From contig DAIEHU010000083.1 of assembly GCA_027353395.1 (NCBI GenBank), positions 1,849 to 9,255 of the forward strand: 7,407 nt of DNA. The letters are read 5' to 3'. Source of the DNA: Desulfobacteraceae bacterium (GTDB lineage: Bacteria > Desulfobacterota > Desulfobacteria > Desulfobacterales > Desulfosalsimonadaceae). Under the pieces are notes generated by a model, which was given only the letters and a program-made list of their open reading frames with translations, had not been told where the DNA came from and did no database searches. Shown piece by piece: positions 1 through 5,990 of this stretch. The position numbers and the translations under genes were made by a program. Within the stretch, counting starts at the first letter, position 1. Each line of letters starts with the position of its first letter.

Positions 1-1
1 C

Positions 2-1258
2 AAGGGAAAAACCAAAGGGCTTGCCGATGGCGTGGTCATCACCCCCTCCCACAATCCCCCGGAGGACGGCGGATTCAAATACAATCCACCCACCGGAGGG
101 CCTGCGGACACCGGGGCCACAAACGCCATCGCGGCCCGGGCCAATGAACTTCTTCGAGAAGGATTGGCCCGGATCAAACGAATCGGGTTTGAACGTGCCT
201 TAAAAGCCGGCGCCACCAGGATGTATGACTACATCACCCCCTATGTCGCGGATCTCGAAAACGTAGTGGACATGCGGGCCATCGCGGATTCTGGGCTCAA
301 ACTCGGGGTGGACCCGATGGGCGGGGCCGCCGTCGCCTACTGGCGGCCCATTGCCGAGCGCTACGGCATTTCCATTGATGTGGTCAACCCGGATGTCGAT
401 CCCACCTTCGCCTTCATGACCCTGGACAAGGATGGCAAAATCCGTATGGACTGCTCATCTCCCTATGCCATGCAGGGATTGATCGGGCTTAAGGATAAAT
501 ATGATCTTGCATTTGGCAACGACACGGACGTGGACCGGCACGGCATCGTGACCCGGAGCGCCGGACTCTTAAATCCCAACCATTACCTGGCGGCGTCCAT
601 CTGGTATCTGTTTCAAAACCGGCCCGGCTGGCTGGCGGATGCATCCGTGGGAAAAACCCTGGTCTCCACCGCCATGATCGACCGGGTGGCGGGTTTTTTG
701 AAAAAAACCGTCACCGAAGTGCCGGTGGGGTTCAAATGGTTTGTGGATGGTCTACTTTCGAGAGCTTACGGATTCGGCGGCGAGGAAAGCGCCGGGGCCT
801 CGTTTCTGAGAAACGACGGCACGGCCTGGACCACGGACAAGGACGGCATCATCATGGACCTGCTGGCTGCCGAAATGCTGGCCAAAACCGGCAAAGACCC
901 CGGAGAAATCTATGCGGACCTGGAAAACCGGTTCGGACGCAGCTTCTATGAGCGCATGGACGCCCCCGCCACCTTCGCACAGAAAGAAATCCTCAAGCGG
1001 CTGTCAAAGGAGCAGGTTCCGGCCAAAACCCTTGCCGGAGAGACCATCACGGCCATCCTGACCCATGCGCCCGGAAACGGGGCCGCCATCGGGGGCCTGA
1101 AAGCCGTCACTGAAAATGGCTGGTTTGCGGCCCGGCCATCCGGCACAGAGGATATTTACAAAATTTATGCGGAAAGCTTTATCAATCAAAATCATTTGCG
1201 GCAGATTCAGCAGGAAGCCCAGGCGATTGTAAGCGCAGCATTCGCAGCCCGGACATAA
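2..1258 (+). CDS. pgm: Phosphoglucomutase, alpha-D-glucose phosphate-specific (5'-truncated by window edge)
   Basis: Interconverts alpha-D-glucose 1-phosphate and glucose 6-phosphate in the cytoplasm, linking glycolysis and gluconeogenesis to glycogen, trehalose and nucleotide-sugar synthesis. The frame is open from base 2 and encodes 418 residues to a TAA. The E. coli enzyme is about 546 residues, so roughly 130 N-terminal residues lie outside the window; the GTG at 32 is an internal Val codon, not the start. All visible catalytic elements of the alpha-D-phosphohexomutase superfamily are present: the phosphoserine loop TPSHNPP (Ser codon 47-49), the metal-binding loop DTDVDRHG (from 521), the sugar-binding GGEESAG (about 776-796), and the C-terminal phosphate-binding ARPSGTED (1130-1153). 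Similarity to E. coli Pgm is high along the whole length, for example in VPVGFKWFVDGL and APGNGAAIGGLK. No disruption is seen. Family assignment is firm; only the missing N-terminus is unknown. Confidence 0.96.
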   Translation, partial: KGKTKGLADGVVITPSHNPPEDGGFKYNPPTGGPADTGATNAIAARANELLREGLARIKRIGFERALKAGATRMYDYITPYVADLENVVDMRAIADSGLKLGVDPMGGAAVAYWRPIAERYGISIDVVNPDVDPTFAFMTLDKDGKIRMDCSSPYAMQGLIGLKDKYDLAFGNDTDVDRHGIVTRSAGLLNPNHYLAASIWYLFQNRPGWLADASVGKTLVSTAMIDRVAGFLKKTVTEVPVGFKWFVDGLLSRAYGFGGEESAGASFLRNDGTAWTTDKDGIIMDLLAAEMLAKTGKDPGEIYADLENRFGRSFYERMDAPATFAQKEILKRLSKEQVPAKTLAGETITAILTHAPGNGAAIGGLKAVTENGWFAARPSGTEDIYKIYAESFINQNHLRQIQQEAQAIVSAAFAART

Positions 1259-1318
1259 AGCCGGTTGTAACGGGGCAACAACAAAAACAATAATACGCGG
1301 CGTGTGAGACAAAAAAAA

Positions 1319-1324
1319 TATAAT
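1319..1324 (+). promoter_or_regulatory. Candidate -10 box for the usp-GAF-kinase-usp cassette
   Basis: A perfect TATAAT lies 17 bases before the ATG at 1342, after a run of eight A residues. No recognisable -35 box sits 16-18 bases upstream; that position is GC-rich. Transcription from here would start near 1331 and leave a leader of only about 11 bases, just enough for the AGGTGA ribosome site at 1333-1338. The 83-base gap after pgm holds no convincing terminator, so read-through from pgm is also possible. This is weak support from a single motif. Confidence 0.35.
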
Positions 1325-1341
1325 GAGCATATAGGTGAAAG

Positions 1342-2247
1342 ATGAACGACAATCATTTTTTTGCTCCCAAACGGATTTTATGCCCGGTTGATTTCAGCGA
1401 TCTGTCAAGTCTGGCGCTGAAATACGCGGCGGTCGCGGCTACGGAATTTAATGCCGGACTAACCGTTATTCATGCGGAATTATTTGAAGTTCCAAGATAT
1501 TTATCCAGAAATCAGGACAAGCAACTGATACGGGAACTTAAAAATGCGGAATCGACCATCCGAAAGGATCTGCAACTTCATACTGAAAAAATTGTTGGCG
1601 CGGCTGCCGGCAAACTCCTGATTGAGTATGCAGCGGTCGACAGACATCCGGTGGAAGCGATTTTAGACCTTGCGGGAAAAGAAGCCTTCGGCCTGATTGT
1701 TATGGGAACCCATGGATACGGCGGACTGAAGCAGTTCTTTCTGGGATCGGTTACAGAAAACGTCATCAGAGGCGCACAAATCCCCGTGTTTACCATTCGC
1801 CAAAAAACTCATGATTTTATTGATATTTATCAGACTGGCGCTGTTCCGGACATCAAACACATCCTCTGTCCCTGCTATCCTGCGGATGCAGCGGTCCCCT
1901 CCTTGAAAACGGCTGTATCCATCGCCGAACGCTACAAAGCCCGGCTGACGGTATTGTTCTGTGTGGAAGAAACCAAAAACAAGGATTCCGGGGATCGGGA
2001 AAAGGAAGGGTTCGGTTTATGGATTGCAAAAACAATAAATTCCACATATCCGATCAATCAGATTGTTTGTGAAGGCAACGCCGCTGAAAAGATTATTTCG
2101 ACGGCTCATAAAGAAAAATGCGACATGATTGTTATCGGCGCCAATCATCAACCTTTTATGGGCAGTTCTTTTTTGGGAAGAACGACCGAACTGGTGTTGC
2201 GCCAAGCCCCGGTGCCGGTGATGGCTGTTCCGCATTTCAAAAAATAA
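1342..2247 (+). CDS. Tandem-domain universal stress protein (two UspA domains)
   Basis: Cytoplasmic universal stress protein of 301 residues built from two Usp alpha/beta domains, about residues 10-153 and 171-298. Domain 1 keeps the ATP-binding signature G-x2-G-x9-G-S (GTHG at 122-125, then GS at 135-136, in the MJ0577-like context LGSVTENVI) and the early Asp of the PVDFSD motif at residue 17. Domain 2 is degenerate: the second Gly of the signature is His269, the Ser/Thr after the last Gly is Arg280, and the early Asp motif reads CPCYPAD. A nucleotide-binding domain is therefore probably paired with a non-binding or altered one in the same chain. The ATG is preceded by AGGTGA at 1333-1338. 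It is the first gene of a four-gene same-strand cluster, 48 bases before the GAF gene. Such proteins are usually linked to starvation, redox or respiratory stress; the exact partner is unknown. Confidence 0.93.
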   Translation: MNDNHFFAPKRILCPVDFSDLSSLALKYAAVAATEFNAGLTVIHAELFEVPRYLSRNQDKQLIRELKNAESTIRKDLQLHTEKIVGAAAGKLLIEYAAVDRHPVEAILDLAGKEAFGLIVMGTHGYGGLKQFFLGSVTENVIRGAQIPVFTIRQKTHDFIDIYQTGAVPDIKHILCPCYPADAAVPSLKTAVSIAERYKARLTVLFCVEETKNKDSGDREKEGFGLWIAKTINSTYPINQIVCEGNAAEKIISTAHKEKCDMIVIGANHQPFMGSSFLGRTTELVLRQAPVPVMAVPHFKK

Positions 2248-2295
2248 GCAAATAGAGGCGAAGGCCCAGGCCAGATACTGAAAAAGGAGGCGCGT

Positions 2296-2859
2296 ATGAG
2301 CGAAAAGCCGGAAAGAAAATTTTATTTAAAACAATTTAAAGCCATCAGCAACGCCATTGCCACATATGATGACTTTAACGTGCTGGCGGACCATCTGGTG
2401 GAAGGGGTGTGCCGGACATTTAAAGTCAAGGGGGCCAGCATCATGATTCTGGATGAAATCGAGCGTCAATTGTTCCGTGTCAGCAGCTTTGGAATCAGCG
2501 AGGCCTATCTGAATAAAGGGCCTGTTTTTGTGGATGACAAATATTGCTCCCTGGGCACAGGGCTGGTGGAAGTCGTGGAAGACATGCAGCACGACTCCCG
2601 GATTCAATATCCAGACGCCGCAGCCCAGGAAAACATTGCATCCATGATTGTAATTCCCATTAAATACCATCAGGCGGTGATCGGGGTGATGCGGATTTAT
2701 CATGATGAAAAACTGGAGCTTCATGAATCGGATATTGATTCGCTATGCGTGCTGTCCAATCAACTGGGTCTGGTGATTCAAAACAACGGACTCAAAAATT
2801 TTGTGGACCATGTCAAAATGGCGATGGATAATCTTCCTCCCCGGATTTTGAGAGGATAA
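2296..2859 (+). CDS. Stand-alone GAF-domain protein
   Basis: A 187-residue soluble protein consisting almost entirely of one GAF domain, about residues 28-165. It ends in a short helical tail with no kinase, cyclase, phosphodiesterase or DNA-binding output domain. The GAF pattern is visible in the order expected: an N-terminal helix, strand GASIMILDE (47-54), the GTGLVEVV segment (87-94), ENIASMIVIPI followed by IGVMRIYHDE (113-138), and a closing helix FxxSDIDSLCVLSNQLGLVIQN-like stretch (about 143-163). GAF domains bind cyclic nucleotides, haem, small molecules or redox cofactors. The ligand cannot be read here; cysteines at 39, 84 and 151 are present but form no known cluster motif. The ATG is fixed by a strong AGGAGG at 2285-2290. 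The stop lies 6 bases before the kinase-like gene, which implies co-expression and suggests that this sensor acts on, or with, that protein. Confidence 0.88.
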   Translation: MSEKPERKFYLKQFKAISNAIATYDDFNVLADHLVEGVCRTFKVKGASIMILDEIERQLFRVSSFGISEAYLNKGPVFVDDKYCSLGTGLVEVVEDMQHDSRIQYPDAAAQENIASMIVIPIKYHQAVIGVMRIYHDEKLELHESDIDSLCVLSNQLGLVIQNNGLKNFVDHVKMAMDNLPPRILRG

Positions 2860-2865
2860 GACCCC

Positions 2866-3762
2866 ATGCGGCCGCCGGTAATCGATACCACCAATTTTTT
2901 CGATATTGATTGCGGGGATGAAATCCATGTGGGCGGGAATATTTACCGGATTACCGGCAATGAAAAAGAACGGCGCTTCGGCATTGAAGATCCGAAATTC
3001 TGGGTCAAGCAGGCGGTGGACGCCACGACCGGGGAACGGAAGATCGTCAAGCTGGCTTATTTTGAAAAATTCGATACCATCCTGGGCGGCGTCACCATCA
3101 ATTGTTTCCGCGATCCGGACAAAGAAAGCGCCATCCTTGAGACCATGAAAGACAACCCCCATTTTATGAAGGGGATATCGTTTAAAGATTCAAAAAATAA
3201 CAATATCCGGGTGCTTGATATTGTGAGGGGCCCCAATTTTTGGGTATATCTGGACCGGATGCAAATGGATCATGAAACCTATTTTCACGATCAGTTCCCC
3301 GGAATTTTCCAGAAACTGATGGAAGCGTTTCAAGCCATCGCGGTGCTGCATTCGCGGGGATGCCGGCATGGGGATATCCGCAATGATCATCTGGTTATCG
3401 AAATTAATACGGATAATTATGTATGGATCGACTTTGACTATGATTACCTGGCCCCTGAAAATCCATTCAGCCTGGATCTGTTCGGCATCGGCAATATCCT
3501 TCTGTATGCAGCGGGAAAAGGAATTCACGATGTCTATTCAATGGTCAATTTTCCCAAAAAATACGGAGATTTGATTGACAGGGTGGATACCGGTGATTTT
3601 TCCATACTGGATAAATCCCGGCTGATGAATCTAAAGAAATTCTACCCTTATATCCCGGATCATTTGAATAATATTCTCTTGCATTTTTCCCGCAACACGG
3701 AAATTTATTATGAAAGCATCGGAGAAATTCTTGATGATTTAGCAGCGGTGGATTTTCATTAA
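2866..3762 (+). CDS. Divergent protein-kinase-fold protein with very short activation segment
   Basis: A 298-residue soluble protein with a recognisable but highly altered protein kinase fold. N-lobe: a strand pair WVKQAVDATTGERKIVKL places the ATP-anchoring Lys at 62. Glu87 or Glu92 could be the helix-C partner, and no glycine-rich GxGxxG loop is seen. C-lobe: the catalytic loop reads HGDIRNDHL (168-176), with catalytic Asp170 but His175 where canonical kinases have the Mg-binding Asn. The DFG equivalent is DFD (189-191). APE follows at 196-198, only four residues later. Then comes SLDLFGIG (202-209), matching the helix-F D-x-W-S-x-G motif, and a final YESIGEILDDL helix typical of kinase C-termini. 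The start at 2866 has AGAGGA at 2851-2856, inside the end of the GAF gene. It could be an active atypical kinase, a small-molecule kinase or a pseudokinase. The fold is reasonably sure; activity and substrate are not. Confidence 0.75.
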   Translation: MRPPVIDTTNFFDIDCGDEIHVGGNIYRITGNEKERRFGIEDPKFWVKQAVDATTGERKIVKLAYFEKFDTILGGVTINCFRDPDKESAILETMKDNPHFMKGISFKDSKNNNIRVLDIVRGPNFWVYLDRMQMDHETYFHDQFPGIFQKLMEAFQAIAVLHSRGCRHGDIRNDHLVIEINTDNYVWIDFDYDYLAPENPFSLDLFGIGNILLYAAGKGIHDVYSMVNFPKKYGDLIDRVDTGDFSILDKSRLMNLKKFYPYIPDHLNNILLHFSRNTEIYYESIGEILDDLAAVDFH

Positions 3763-3774
3763 AAGGAGACGAAG

Positions 3775-4221
3775 ATGCATTCTTTTCTGATCCCGATCAA
3801 CGATTCGGTATCTTCCAGAAAGATGGTGGATTTTTTGATCAATATGCCCGTTTCAATGACGGATTGCCATATGACATTGCTCCATGTGTTCCGTCAGCCA
3901 ACGTCCGGCGAGCAGCTCATGGGGAAAAAATATATGGAGGAATTGCCGGTAAAACACAAGGCCTTGCTGGAAAAGGTGAAAGACCGGCTGATCACGGAAA
4001 AACACTTCCCCCCTGGCCAGATCGACATTGTGCTTCTCACCGACCCATATCCATCGGTGAGCGAAGGCATCATCGAGTTTTTCAAGAAAGGCCATTATGA
4101 CATGGTGGTCATCGGCCGCAAGAAAATGTCCAAATCCGAAGAGTTTGTCCTGGGCGACATCAGCGTGAAACTGGTCCGGTCGCTCGACAATACCGCTATT
4201 CTGGTGGTGAAGACGGGATAA
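3775..4221 (+). CDS. Single-domain universal stress protein with degenerate ATP motif
   Basis: A 148-residue single Usp domain, the usual length for the family, and the last gene of the cassette. It starts 12 bases after the kinase-like gene, behind a clear AAGGAG at 3763-3768. The fold markers are the N-terminal FLIPIND strand, the MTLLHVF strand (33-39), the long helix with KHKALLEKVKDRL (60-72), and YDMVVIG followed by the signature region (108-128). The signature departs from G-x2-G-x9-G-S/T: it reads G114-R-K-K117-x9-G127-D128, so the second Gly is Lys and the Ser/Thr is Asp. This suggests the non-ATP-binding (UspA-like) class or a changed ligand. It is not a close copy of either domain of the first Usp in the cassette. 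Its role is probably stress-related and tied to the adjacent GAF and kinase-like proteins by co-expression; the partner is unproven. Confidence 0.9.
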   Translation: MHSFLIPINDSVSSRKMVDFLINMPVSMTDCHMTLLHVFRQPTSGEQLMGKKYMEELPVKHKALLEKVKDRLITEKHFPPGQIDIVLLTDPYPSVSEGIIEFFKKGHYDMVVIGRKKMSKSEEFVLGDISVKLVRSLDNTAILVVKTG

Positions 4222-4290
4222 GCCGGAACCATCGGTCATTGTCCCATCATCGCAAGGATGGGACGGGAAATAATGATGGCCTGGCTTTTT
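4220..4290 (+). terminator. Candidate branched intrinsic terminator after the usp cassette
   Basis: A perfect 8-bp stem, GTCCCATC (4241-4248) with GATGGGAC (4257-4264), has an 8-base loop. It is enclosed by two outer helices: CCATC (4229-4233) with GATGG (4275-4279), and AAGCCGG (4220-4226) with CC-T-GGCTT (4280-4287, one bulged T). The outermost arm runs directly into T5 (4286-4290) followed by CTT. The structure begins at the stop codon of the second usp gene and fits a terminator for the plus-strand cassette. The inner hairpin alone lacks a T-run, so the call depends on the outer helices forming. Confidence 0.5.
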
Positions 4291-4320
4291 CTTCCGATGT
4301 ATAACATAATTAGATGCTTA

Positions 4321-4405
4321 TTCCAATTTGCATTCAAGATGACATCAAGGCGGCAAGAAGGAGGCGACGCAGCCAACGCAGATGCCGCTTGAATGCGAAT
4401 TGGAA
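4321..4405. repeat. Inverted repeat, 18-base arms, in the convergent intergenic gap
   Basis: The left arm TTCCAATTTGCATTCAAG (4321-4338) and right arm CTTGAATGCGAATTGGAA (4388-4405) are reverse complements except at one position (T4329 against G4397). That position is a G-U pair only if the plus strand is transcribed. Inside, GCGGCA (4350-4355) can pair with TGCCGC (4383-4388). The apical segment, with GGAGGCGACGCAGCCAACGCAG, is left single-stranded. A second arrangement is possible in which TCAAG-G-CGGCA (4345-4355) pairs with TGCCGCTTGA (4383-4392), competing with the outer arms. The structure ends 10 bases past the stop of the minus-strand dehydrogenase gene and has no T-run on either side. 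It may be a dispersed palindromic intergenic repeat, an mRNA 3'-end stabiliser or a factor-dependent terminator; copy number elsewhere is unknown. Confidence 0.7.
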
Positions 4406-4414
4406 GGAATTATA

Positions 4415-5734
4415 TTATCCCCGGTAAATTCGGCCGGGCAGGTCCGGAAAAAAGCCGCGAGTGTCCAGCAGGGGCGCGTTGAGTGCGGCAGGATCAATTT
4501 CCCTATACTGTTTATGGGCTGTGCAGAGGACGATCAGGTCGTAATGGCTGGAAATGTTGCTGGATCTGCGACCGACATAGTGCGGATATTCGCGGTTCGG
4601 TCTGATCTCAGGAACATGCGGATCATTGTAGTCCACATTGGCGCCTTTTTGTTCCAGCAGGGACATGATCCGGTAAGTGGGGGATTCCCGGTCGTCATCC
4701 ACATCAGCCTTATACGCCAGCCCTAAAATGAGTATCCGGGAGCCTTTTACGGCTTTACCGTGTTCATTCAGCACGTCCGCGGCCCGTTGAACAACGAAAT
4801 ACGGCATGGCGGTGTTGATTTCTCCCGCCAGCTCGATAAACCGCGTGACGACCTCATATTCCCGGGCCTTCCAGGTCAAATAGAAAGGGTCAATGGGGAT
4901 GCAGTGCCCGCCAAGACCAGGGCCCGGGAAAAACGGCATGTAACCGAAAGGCTTGGTTGACGCAGCCCGGATAACCTCAAAAATATCGATGTCCATCTTC
5001 ATGAAAGCGACTTTCAGTTCATTGACCAGGGCGATGTTTACGCTCCGAAAGATGTTTTCCATGAGCTTCACTGCTTCCGCCGTTCGCGTGGATGAGGCCG
5101 GTATTACATGGTCAATGACCTGACTGTAAAGGGCCATGCCGACTTCCAGGCAGGCCTGTGTGGCGCCGCCGCAGATCTTGGGAATGGATTGGGTGCGGAA
5201 GTTAGGGTTGCCAGGATCCTCGCGTTCCGGCGAGTAGACGAGAAAAATGTCACGTCCCAGAACAAGGCCAGCCTGTTCTATGCGTGGTTGCAGTTCTTCA
5301 TCGGTGGTGCCGGGATATGTGGTGGATTCGAGGCTGACTAATTGGCCCGGGCGCAGGTAAGGCAGGATATTCTCGAGGGAGCCAACGACATAGGAAAGAT
5401 CCGGTTCACGGTGACTGTTCAGCGGCGTGGGCACGCACAGGATCAGAGCGTCTGCTTTCCGGGCCATGGAAAAATCCGTTACAGCCTCGAATCGGTGTTC
5501 ATGCGCCGCTCGACCAATAGGCGCGGCGGATATATGTCCGATATAGCTTTCACCGGACATGAGCATTGACGTTTTCCGCTTATCGATATCCAGACCCAGA
5601 ACGGGAAAGCCCGCCTCAAGGAATCGCAGCGCCAGCGGCAGGCCCACATAACCAAGTCCGATTATACCGATGCAGGCTGTTTTGTTTTTAATTTTTTGGA
5701 GAAGGAGTTGTCTTGAATTAATAGGTTCGTTCAT
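4415..5734 (-). CDS. wbpA: UDP-N-acetyl-D-glucosamine 6-dehydrogenase (WbpA type)
   Basis: Cytoplasmic NAD-dependent nucleotide-sugar dehydrogenase of 439 residues, converting UDP-GlcNAc to UDP-GlcNAcA in a four-electron oxidation for O-antigen or capsule sugars. The three UDP-glucose/GDP-mannose dehydrogenase domains are present. The Rossmann motif is GLGYVG (26-31). CVPTP is at 100-104 and the STTYPGTT loop at 137-144. YSPEREDPGN (167-176) is typical of the WbpA branch rather than UDP-glucose dehydrogenases. Central-helix Lys223 and Asn227 lie in AVKLMENIF, and the catalytic Cys278 in GPGLGGHCIPIDPF (271-284). The C-terminal domain has LGLAYKADVDDDRESP. Length matches P. aeruginosa WbpA (about 436). 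The ATG at 5734 has no visible ribosome site; TATAAT occurs only 3 bases before it on the minus strand. No sugar epimerase or glycosyltransferase is adjacent, so it stands alone here. A UDP-ManNAc dehydrogenase (WecC-like) specificity is the main alternative. Confidence 0.9.
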   Translation of the reverse strand: MNEPINSRQLLLQKIKNKTACIGIIGLGYVGLPLALRFLEAGFPVLGLDIDKRKTSMLMSGESYIGHISAAPIGRAAHEHRFEAVTDFSMARKADALILCVPTPLNSHREPDLSYVVGSLENILPYLRPGQLVSLESTTYPGTTDEELQPRIEQAGLVLGRDIFLVYSPEREDPGNPNFRTQSIPKICGGATQACLEVGMALYSQVIDHVIPASSTRTAEAVKLMENIFRSVNIALVNELKVAFMKMDIDIFEVIRAASTKPFGYMPFFPGPGLGGHCIPIDPFYLTWKAREYEVVTRFIELAGEINTAMPYFVVQRAADVLNEHGKAVKGSRILILGLAYKADVDDDRESPTYRIMSLLEQKGANVDYNDPHVPEIRPNREYPHYVGRRSSNISSHYDLIVLCTAHKQYREIDPAALNAPLLDTRGFFPDLPGRIYRG

Positions 5735-5881
5735 TGAATTATATCATTTTTATGTCTGCAATTATTTGCCCAACAAGCTGGCTTTGTGATTATCTTCTTT
5801 TTTCTTAGTTTTTTTTATGATTTTCCGCAAGACTCATTTTATCCGTTTTCCGGGGGCTCCGGTATAATCGGCAAAAAAATC

Positions 5882-5908
5882 TTGACGCCCCGGACGCGTT
5901 TGTTTAAT
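5882..5908 (+). promoter_or_regulatory. Candidate sigma70-type promoter of the regulator gene
   Basis: TTGACG (5882-5887, five of six matches to the -35 consensus) is followed after 15 bases by TTTAAT (5903-5908, five of six matches to -10). A 17-base spacing would give the poorer TAATAA at 5905-5910. Transcription would start near 5915-5917, immediately before the operator palindrome, and leave a leader of about 75 bases to the TTG start. The short 15-base spacer is the weak point. Confidence 0.5.
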
Positions 5909-5918
5909 AAAAAAATAT

Positions 5919-5929
5919 TGGTCGGACCA
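5919..5929. promoter_or_regulatory. FadR/GntR-type operator palindrome TGGTC-G-GACCA
   Basis: This is a perfect 11-base palindrome with a central G. It contains the TGGT-n3-ACCA half-site arrangement known for operators of the FadR subfamily of GntR regulators (E. coli FadR, PdhR and LldR sites share this core). It sits at or just after the expected transcription start of the promoter at 5882-5908, and 61 bases before the start of a FadR-subfamily regulator gene. Bound protein there would block initiation, so negative autoregulation of the regulator and the downstream oxidase is the likely logic. Binding is inferred from sequence only. Confidence 0.65.
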
Positions 5930-5990
5930 CCGGTTCAATGATCCATTTTCCCATTTTAACTATTTTTTCAGCAAAAGGCCGAGTTTCCAA

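Larger units (their letters stand above)
5735..5990. other. Divergent intergenic region between dehydrogenase and FadR-type regulator
   Basis: This 256-base non-coding stretch separates the divergent dehydrogenase and regulator genes. The half next to the dehydrogenase is T-rich on the plus strand (about 5790-5826), which makes A-tracts on the minus strand upstream of the dehydrogenase and could act as an UP-like or bent element. A TATAAT at 5863-5868 on the plus strand lacks a matching -35 box. The half next to the regulator holds the promoter and operator listed separately. No coding region, tRNA or long repeat is visible. Confidence 0.6.

Noticed and set aside
1265..1279. Possible terminator hairpin after pgm (GTTG with CAAC)
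   Set aside because: The stem is only about 4 bp with no T-run after it, so it is too weak to call.
2326..2724. Long open frame on the minus strand inside the GAF gene (132 codons)
   Set aside because: It lies wholly within a well-supported plus-strand gene, has no ribosome site, and its composition (many His, Phe and Ile) is that of an antisense shadow.
4321..4405. Integron attC or insertion-sequence end
   Set aside because: The core-site pattern RYYYAAC/GTTRRRY is not present at the ends, and there is no integrase, transposase or target-site duplication nearby.
4382..4726. Plus-strand open frame of 114 codons starting inside the right arm of the inverted repeat
   Set aside because: It overlaps the 3' end of the dehydrogenase gene antisense, shows no family resemblance, and is best explained as a shadow frame.
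5863..5868. TATAAT on the plus strand in the divergent intergenic region
   Set aside because: No acceptable -35 box lies 16-18 bases upstream, and the TTGACG/TTTAAT pair closer to the operator is a better promoter.
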